From Lignipirellula cremea (GTDB lineage Bacteria; Planctomycetota; Planctomycetia; Pirellulales; Pirellulaceae), in NCBI RefSeq assembly GCF_007751035.1, contig NZ_CP036433.1, positions 8,351,001 through 8,415,000 of the forward strand: a stretch of 64,000 bases of DNA, given 5' to 3'. A program made the position numbers and the translations under genes. The notes beneath the pieces are model-generated. The model had not been told where the DNA came from. It did not search any database and worked only from the letters and a program-made list of their open reading frames with translations. Numbering within the stretch: the first letter of the stretch is position 1; each line of letters begins with the position of its first letter. Shown piece after piece: positions 58,892 through 64,000 of the stretch.

Positions 58892-61006
58892 ATGCTTCGC
58901 CGTTTACTCAATGGGATTCTGTTACTCGGCGCCCTGGCGCCGGGGCTATCGACGGCGGCCGATGTCTTCCGGGCCGGCGCTGCAGCGGTCGATGTCACGC
59001 CGCCTGTGTTCCCGGTGATCGTCAACGGCATGTTCGAAGAGCGGACAGCCGATTCGGCCCATGACCGGCTGATGTCCCGGGCGCTGGTGCTCGACGACGG
59101 CGCCTTGCGGATCGCGATTGTCGTTGTCGATAACCTGATGCTGCCCCGCGAACTGCTCGACCGCGCCAAGACGATGGCCAGCGAAAGCGCCGGCGTGCCG
59201 GTCGATCGCATTCTCATCTCCGCCACCCATACCCATTCCGCCCCCTCGGCGATGGGCTGCCTGGGCAGCGGCCCGGACCCGGCTTATCGCGAATTCCTTC
59301 CCGGCCAGATCGCCAAGAGCATTGTACTGGCGGCGCAAAACCTGGCGCCGGCTCGGGTGGGCTGGACCGTCGCCACGGACGCCGTGCACAACCATTGTCG
59401 CCGGTGGATCTATCGTCCCGACCGCATGGCGACCGATCCGTTCGGCCAGCCGAATGTGCGGGCCCATATGCACCCAGGACACCAGAGCGCGAATCATATC
59501 GGCCCCTCCGGACCGGCTGACACGGACCTGTCACTGCTGAGCGTGCAGACCCGCGACGGCCGGCCGCTGGCCGTGCTGGCCAACTACGCCATGCACTATT
59601 ACTACTCGCCGCTCGTGTCGGCCGACTTTTGCGGCCGCTTTGGCGACGCCCTGGCGAAACAGATCAACGCCTCGCAGGACCCAGCGTTTGTCGGCATTAT
59701 GTCGCAGGGGACCAGCGGCGACAGCATGTGGATGGATTACAGTCAGCCCCGCGGCGAGCGCGATCTGGACGCCTACACGGCCGCAGTAGCGACCCTCGCC
59801 GCAGCGGCTTACGCGAAGATTGAGTATCAGGAGCAGCCCACCCTGGCGATGGCCGAAACCACGCTCACCCTGCGACGCCGCACTCCCGACGCCGCCCGGC
59901 TGGCTGCCGCCCGGGAGACGCTCGCCGCGCTCGCAGGGAAGACACCCTCGTCCCGACCGGAGATCTACGCCCAGGAACAAATCTACCTGCACGAACAGCC
60001 GGAAGTGGAGCTGAAGCTCCAGGCGATCCGCATCGGCGACCTCGGCATCACCGGGATTCCCGACGAGGTCTACGGCCTGACCGGACTCAAACTGAAAGCC
60101 CGCAGCCCCCTGCAGCCGACGTTCAACATCGAACTGGCCAACGGCGCCGAAGGTTACATCCCGCCGCCTGAGCAGCATCATCTGGGCGGCTACACCACCT
60201 GGGCCGCCCGCACGGCCGGCCTCGAAGTGCAGGCCGAGCCGCAGATCGTCGACACGCTCGTTCGTTTGCTGGAGCAGGTCTCCGGCCGAACTGCACGAAC
60301 GCCGAGCGAACCGACAACCGCCTACGCCAAGGCCGTGCTGGCAGCGAAGCCGGCCGCTTTCTGGCGTCTGGATGAAATGCAAGGCAGCGATGCGCACGAC
60401 GCCGTTGGGGAGCATCCAGGCAAGTACGAGTTGGGCGTGGCCTTCTACCTGCCGGGCCGAACCTTGCCGAGTGCGACGGCAGCCGATCCGGCGCCGGTGG
60501 ACCGCTGCATCCATACGGCCGGCGGGCGGATGCTGGCGGACGTTCCCGACCTGGGAAACCGCTATTCAGTCGCCGGCTGGATCTGGAACGGGCTGCCGAC
60601 CGACGCGCGGGAAACGACCGGCTACTGCTTCGCCCGGGGCTCGTCGGCCGAGCAACCGCTGGCTGGCGATCTGCTGGGACTGGGCGGCGGGACCGACGCG
60701 GCGAAGCAGGGGAAGCTGATCGTCTCCGCTGGCGAGAAGTCGCTGACGGGACAGACGGCCGTCCCGCGGAAACGCTGGACGCATGTCGTGCTGATCCGCG
60801 ACGGCGACCAGGTGCGCGTCTATCAGAATGGCCAGTTGGACCTGGAAGGGCAGCTGCCGGCGGGCCGCCTGGGGTCGCACCTGATTTTAGGCGGGCGCGG
60901 CGACGAGCAGTTCGGCTGGGAAGGCAAGCTCGACGACTGGGCCGTGTTTGCCCGACCACTCACCGCTGAGGACGCGGCCGCCCTGTACGCCGCCGGCGGC
61001 AAGTAA
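58892..61006 (+). CDS. Neutral/alkaline ceramidase-like N-terminal domain with C-terminal LamG-type domain
   Basis: 704 residues. The ATG at 58892 has TGAGGAG about 9 bases upstream and starts a clear signal peptide (about 1-22). Residues about 25-470 match the non-lysosomal ceramidase-type family: AGAAAVDVTPP, ISATHTHSAPSAMG (zinc histidines), LANYAMHYYY. Residues about 500-704 form a concanavalin/LamG-like domain (AFWRLDEMQG..., WIWNGL..., RVYQNGQLDLEGQ..., GKLDDWAVFARPLTAEDAAALY). Many planctomycete members of this family are not proven ceramidases, so a general amidase or hydrolase on a surface polymer is equally possible. Confidence 0.85.
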   Translation: MLRRLLNGILLLGALAPGLSTAADVFRAGAAAVDVTPPVFPVIVNGMFEERTADSAHDRLMSRALVLDDGALRIAIVVVDNLMLPRELLDRAKTMASESAGVPVDRILISATHTHSAPSAMGCLGSGPDPAYREFLPGQIAKSIVLAAQNLAPARVGWTVATDAVHNHCRRWIYRPDRMATDPFGQPNVRAHMHPGHQSANHIGPSGPADTDLSLLSVQTRDGRPLAVLANYAMHYYYSPLVSADFCGRFGDALAKQINASQDPAFVGIMSQGTSGDSMWMDYSQPRGERDLDAYTAAVATLAAAAYAKIEYQEQPTLAMAETTLTLRRRTPDAARLAAARETLAALAGKTPSSRPEIYAQEQIYLHEQPEVELKLQAIRIGDLGITGIPDEVYGLTGLKLKARSPLQPTFNIELANGAEGYIPPPEQHHLGGYTTWAARTAGLEVQAEPQIVDTLVRLLEQVSGRTARTPSEPTTAYAKAVLAAKPAAFWRLDEMQGSDAHDAVGEHPGKYELGVAFYLPGRTLPSATAADPAPVDRCIHTAGGRMLADVPDLGNRYSVAGWIWNGLPTDARETTGYCFARGSSAEQPLAGDLLGLGGGTDAAKQGKLIVSAGEKSLTGQTAVPRKRWTHVVLIRDGDQVRVYQNGQLDLEGQLPAGRLGSHLILGGRGDEQFGWEGKLDDWAVFARPLTAEDAAALYAAGGK

Positions 61007-61044
61007 CGCGTCGGCTCTTGGTTGCTCCGCATGAAAACCGCCTG

Positions 61045-61446
61045 ATGACTGACAACCCCTATCAATCTCCGGAAGCTCCGCCGGAAGCGCCGTCGAAAAA
61101 ACGCCCGCCGCCGTCGCCGAACGGGCTACGTCGCAACTGGCCGCTGTATGCCTGGTACGGCGGCCTGGTGTTGCCGTGCCTGACCACCCTGACGACGAAC
61201 GCGATTCCGATCGTCCGGGCGTTTCAGCGGGGCCGCCTGGTGGAATGGAGCGCGGAACACGACGTCATGCAGCCGCCGGTCGTGGTCGCCTTTGCGCTGG
61301 CGGGAATTCTGCTGGGTGCGGCGGTCACTTTTTCTCGCGCGAATTTTCTCACCAAAGGCTTCAACGTGGTGCTATCGCTGATCGTCGCTTACCTGATCAA
61401 CATGGCCGGTCTGGCCGTCGTGGCGACAGTGGCGATGCTGTTTTAG
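61045..61446 (+). CDS. Small NPYQSP-type membrane protein, paralogue 1
   Basis: 133 residues starting MTDNPYQSPEAPPEAPSKKR. A Pro-rich head of about 30 residues is followed by three hydrophobic segments, the last ending NMAGLAVVATVAMLF. The 'MxDNPYQSP' opening recurs in many planctomycete membrane proteins; its role is unknown. No Shine-Dalgarno is evident; instead GAAAACCGCCTGATGACTGA spans the start and is conserved before paralogue 3. First of three tandem relatives. Confidence 0.75.
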   Translation: MTDNPYQSPEAPPEAPSKKRPPPSPNGLRRNWPLYAWYGGLVLPCLTTLTTNAIPIVRAFQRGRLVEWSAEHDVMQPPVVVAFALAGILLGAAVTFSRANFLTKGFNVVLSLIVAYLINMAGLAVVATVAMLF

Positions 61447-61504
61447 AACGCACGCCGCACGGCGATCGCATTTGCTAAATCATGCCTTTTGAGCGAAGTT
61501 GCTG

Positions 61505-61894
61505 ATGACCGACAACCCGTACCAACCCCCGCCCCCCGTGGCGACGGAGCGACCGCCGGCGCCGCAGAAAGAGCGGCCGCACTGGGCGTGGTACGCCTGG
61601 ATCGCGGGCCTGGCAATGCCCACCGTGACCCTGCTGCTCAAACGAACGGTCTCGATCGTCTGGGTGATCCAGCAAGGTCGCCCCGCGGAACCGCGCGAGC
61701 GCATTCCCGGGCTGGCCGAGTTGGATGTGGCGGGCCTGGTGCTGACGATTCTGCTGTTATGCGTGGCGATCGCCAGCGGTCCTGGCGCGCCGAAGGCGAA
61801 AGGGTTCAAAGCGACGGGCTCGCTGGTCCTCGCCTATCTGATGGCGATCGTCTGCTGGGTGGTCCTGCAGATCGCCACGGCGATGCTGTTTTAG
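61505..61894 (+). CDS. Small NPYQPP-type membrane protein, paralogue 2
   Basis: 129 residues starting MTDNPYQPPPPVATERPPAP. Pro-rich head, then three or four hydrophobic segments (YAWIAGLAMPTVTLLL, LVLTILLLCVAIA, SLVLAYLMAIVCWVVLQIAT), and the same ATAMLF-type end as paralogue 1. It lies 58 bases after paralogue 1. The start codon is set by the conserved opening; an in-frame ATG two codons earlier is possible. Confidence 0.75.
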   Translation: MTDNPYQPPPPVATERPPAPQKERPHWAWYAWIAGLAMPTVTLLLKRTVSIVWVIQQGRPAEPRERIPGLAELDVAGLVLTILLLCVAIASGPGAPKAKGFKATGSLVLAYLMAIVCWVVLQIATAMLF

Positions 61895-61953
61895 AGCGAG
61901 GAGCGTACCCGAGATCGCCCGGGCGCCTGGAGCTTGGTTGCGAGAACCGCCTG

Positions 61954-62313
61954 ATGACCGACAACCCGTATCAATCGCCGGCAGCGCCGCCGACGTCCAC
62001 CTGGCGGCTATGCCAATGGCGGCTGTACGCCTGGCTGGCGCTGCCTTGCCTGGTTAGCTTGCTCACGTACGTGGCGGGGTACGCCAGGGCTTATCAGCAG
62101 GGGCGTCTGGTGAAATGGAACAAGACGTGGCACACCGAAGCGTCGCAGGAACTCCTCGTCCTGGCCGTGACGCTCGCTTTGCTGATCGCGGCGATCGGCA
62201 GCACACACGCAAAGGCTTCTGACAAACTCTTTAACGTCGCGTTATCGCTGGCGGTCGCTTATACGATCCATCTTTTGTTATTCGTGTCCTGGTTGACCAT
62301 GACGCAGGCGTAG
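61954..62313 (+). CDS. Small NPYQSP-type membrane protein, paralogue 3
   Basis: 119 residues starting MTDNPYQSPAAPPTSTWRLC. Shorter head, then three hydrophobic segments (LYAWLALPCLVSLLTYVAG, ELLVLAVTLALLIAAIG, LSLAVAYTIHLLLFVSWLTM). Lies 59 bases after paralogue 2 and is preceded by GAGAACCGCCTGATGACCGA, almost the same leader as paralogue 1. The spacing and similarity point to local tandem duplication. It converges on the DUF1570-type gene with a 12-base gap. Confidence 0.75.
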   Translation: MTDNPYQSPAAPPTSTWRLCQWRLYAWLALPCLVSLLTYVAGYARAYQQGRLVKWNKTWHTEASQELLVLAVTLALLIAAIGSTHAKASDKLFNVALSLAVAYTIHLLLFVSWLTMTQA

Positions 62314-62325
62314 AAGAGCGGACGT

Positions 62326-63693
62326 TTAATACCGCCGGACCGTGCTGGGATCGTAGTAGATGCGGGCCGGCGGCTGCGAGGCGGTCCGGGCGCTGGGGGA
62401 GCCGTCGATCATGACCGGGACGCTGGGGGTTCCCTGGCTGGGAACAATGTGCTGCTGCGGACGTCCCAGCGGTTGCGGACGCGTCACCATGGTCGAAGGG
62501 GCGCCGCTGTGCACCGCCAGGTCGCGTTGCCGGGCGTACCAGCCGTCTGCGTCGTCGCTGGCGACCGTGTTCGTCGGCGGGGCGGCGGTGTTCGTCGGCG
62601 AAGCGGCGTTGCCGCTGGAGGCGATCGAAAGCGGCGCGACCGGCGACAGCGGACCGGCCGCCGTGACGACGCCTGCCTGGCTGACCGGGAAAGGCTGGTT
62701 CACAGGCGGCGCCTGCTGGGCCAGATTACTCTGCGGGCTGGGATAGGTCGGCTGACTCGGGAAACCTTGCTGACCCTGATAGCCTTGCGGGGCCGCATAG
62801 GTCGGCTGGCTGGGAGAGGTGGTGCTGACGGGCAACGTCGCAGCGCCCGAATTGCCGGCGGCGGCCGCCGCGTAGAAATCACCGGCCGGCGCCTGGGATG
62901 CGGGCGTATCGGCCGCGGCCAGGATCTGGGTGTTGGGGTCGTCCTGCGGGCTGCCGTTGCGAACCCAGGCCAGCCACTGCGTCTGCAGGTCGGAAAGGCT
63001 GCTGTGCCCGTAGTGCTTTTTGGTGGCGGCGGTCCAGTTGTTCCAGTTCATGCCGTCTTCGACATACGTGACGAACTTCTGTTTGCCGCCCTGGGCAATC
63101 AGGTAGCGCGACAAGGAGTAGCCCTGGGAGTACAGCGGCATGACATCGCGCGGATACTCCTTCATGGCGAACATACGATTGAAGGCGATGCCGCGGTTGG
63201 TCGTCAAAAAAGAGATCAGCATTTTGTCATGCTTGACCCGTTCGCTGACATGCTCCACGGTGGTGCAGGCGCCTTCATCGGCCCAGCGGGGCAGGGGGCG
63301 GCCGAAGTGCGTGGCGAAGATGGTGTGCGTCACTTCGTGGGGCAGCACGGCGTCGAGGACGCGGTCCGGCGGACCGTAAATTTCCATCGTCCACTTGAGC
63401 GGCTGGTTGTTAATGAAGGTGAAGCTGGTCGCGCCGCTGGGGCCCATGTTGGGGCCGACGTTGACCGTAATCGGGCAGGGTGCGGGCCAGCGAGGCAGCT
63501 CGTGTCCCAGCCATTCGACCGCCAGCGTGCTGCGATAATGCTCCGCCAGATCGCCCGCCTTTTTGGCGAACTCCGGCGTGGGCGCCTGCACGATAAAGTT
63601 TTCTGTCCGATAGCTGGCCCCGAGGGAATAGCTTGCCCCGAGGGAAAACAGACATAACACCGCGAGGGCGGCGCACTTCCGGCGAGCGTCCAT
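62326..63693 (-). CDS. Secreted DUF1570-type gluzincin with Pro/Gln-rich tail
   Basis: 455 residues from the ATG at 63693. Signal peptide about 1-28, ending in a duplicated SLGASYSLGASY from a 15-base tandem repeat. HEVTH at 119-123 and E140 (WADEGACTTVE) form the zinc-site pattern shared with the protein at 2073. Residues about 245-385 are low-complexity, rich in Pro, Gln, Thr and Ala (QPTYAAPQGYQGQQGFPS). The C-terminus is soluble. Peptidase activity is inferred from the motif only. Confidence 0.85.
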   Translation of the reverse strand: MDARRKCAALAVLCLFSLGASYSLGASYRTENFIVQAPTPEFAKKAGDLAEHYRSTLAVEWLGHELPRWPAPCPITVNVGPNMGPSGATSFTFINNQPLKWTMEIYGPPDRVLDAVLPHEVTHTIFATHFGRPLPRWADEGACTTVEHVSERVKHDKMLISFLTTNRGIAFNRMFAMKEYPRDVMPLYSQGYSLSRYLIAQGGKQKFVTYVEDGMNWNNWTAATKKHYGHSSLSDLQTQWLAWVRNGSPQDDPNTQILAAADTPASQAPAGDFYAAAAAGNSGAATLPVSTTSPSQPTYAAPQGYQGQQGFPSQPTYPSPQSNLAQQAPPVNQPFPVSQAGVVTAAGPLSPVAPLSIASSGNAASPTNTAAPPTNTVASDDADGWYARQRDLAVHSGAPSTMVTRPQPLGRPQQHIVPSQGTPSVPVMIDGSPSARTASQPPARIYYDPSTVRRY

Positions 63694-64000
63694 GCTCAAC
63701 TCCTTCGAATGGTCGGGACCGGCGTTTCATGCCGGCGGTGCGGGAGGCTTGCTGACTCCAGCGCTAACGCCAGGCGGCGAGGGCGGGAATCCTCAAGCAT
63801 CGGGGTGGAGACCGCATCATGCGGTCGGTGGAGGTGTCTCGCAAACGGGAAGCCAACTTGTACGTTGCAAAGGGCGGTTCGGTTCGATCCGTTCGCCTAA
63901 ACGGCGAAAATAAAATGTCTTAGGTCGCCGCCAAAAACTTGAGTCTTTTTTTCCGCTTCGTTGAACTGGCTCCACGTTTGTAAGATTTGCACAGCCTACC
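63694..64000. other. Upstream region at the window edge
   Basis: About 300 bases with no supported gene. It contains the palindrome at 63812-63828 and an A/T-richer stretch after 63910. It probably includes the promoter of the DUF1570-type gene. Confidence 0.4.
63812..63828. promoter_or_regulatory. 17-base palindrome upstream of the DUF1570-type gene
   Basis: GACCGCAT-C-ATGCGGTC, perfect 8-bp arms around one base, about 120 bases upstream of the start at 63693. Its symmetry would suit a dimeric regulator or a small hairpin in the leader. There is no second site to support an operator. Confidence 0.35.

Noticed and set aside
62449-63657. A 402-codon plus-strand frame
   Set aside because: Antisense to the DUF1570-type gene; no signal peptide or motif.

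Overview
This window looks like a chromosomal stretch of a planctomycete, most likely from the Pirellulales/Pirellulaceae. Base composition is high in G+C. Genes typical of that phylum dominate: c-type-cytochrome-like DUF1549/DUF1553 and DUF1592-type proteins, Tat-exported DUF1501/DUF1552 proteins, a sulfatase, FGE/SUMF1-fold proteins, a Ser/Thr kinase with an FGE-like tail, DUF1570 gluzincins and small 'NPYQSP' membrane proteins. Species cannot be fixed from the sequence alone. No rRNA, tRNA, CRISPR array, prophage or replication origin was recognised.

Layout. 0-8.2 kb: a fused two-domain ABC permease, a secreted DUF1570 peptidase-like protein, an EVE-domain protein, a one-TM zinc-ribbon protein, a 0.7 kb intergenic region with a strong nested RNA fold, an Nramp-related transporter lacking the usual metal motif, and a GT87-type mannosyltransferase. 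8.2-16.6 kb (minus strand): DUF1549/DUF1553 protein, DUF1501, PPC-domain protein, B3/B4-domain protein, with a small membrane-anchored protein upstream. 16.6-22.5 kb (minus): a 483-aa membrane protein, MoxR ATPase, DUF58 and BatA/VWA proteins. 22.7-36.8 kb: the richest part, with four further Tat proteins (three DUF1501, one DUF1552) and three cytochrome-like partners, separated by dispersed hairpin repeats and a CCTT microsatellite. 36.8-50.9 kb: FGE-like protein, LRR-like protein, GH63/MGH1-like glycosidase, a TVP38 plus mercuric-reductase-like pair, a rhodanese lipoprotein, a lone groES, a minimal zincin, and a 1191-aa kinase with two FGE-like domains. 51-64 kb: sulfatase, small conserved protein, TolB-like protein, PduO adenosyltransferase, HtrA-like protease, an intact IS4-type insertion sequence, SRPBCC protein, ceramidase-LamG protein, three tandem NPYQSP proteins and a second DUF1570 protein.

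How the genes work together. The repeated theme is a two-part exported module: a Sec-exported or anchored protein with one or two haem-binding CXXCH motifs next to a twin-arginine-exported alkaline-phosphatase-superfamily protein (DUF1501) or DUF1552 protein. Four such modules plus one extra DUF1501 gene fall within about 28 kb. The biochemical role of this pairing is not established; the neighbouring sulfatase, glycosidase and ceramidase genes fit a polymer-degrading lifestyle. The intergenic DNA holds at least four families of short dispersed inverted repeats. One of them carries flanking hexamer arrays and, in one copy, a tetranucleotide microsatellite placed between two divergent exported-protein genes.
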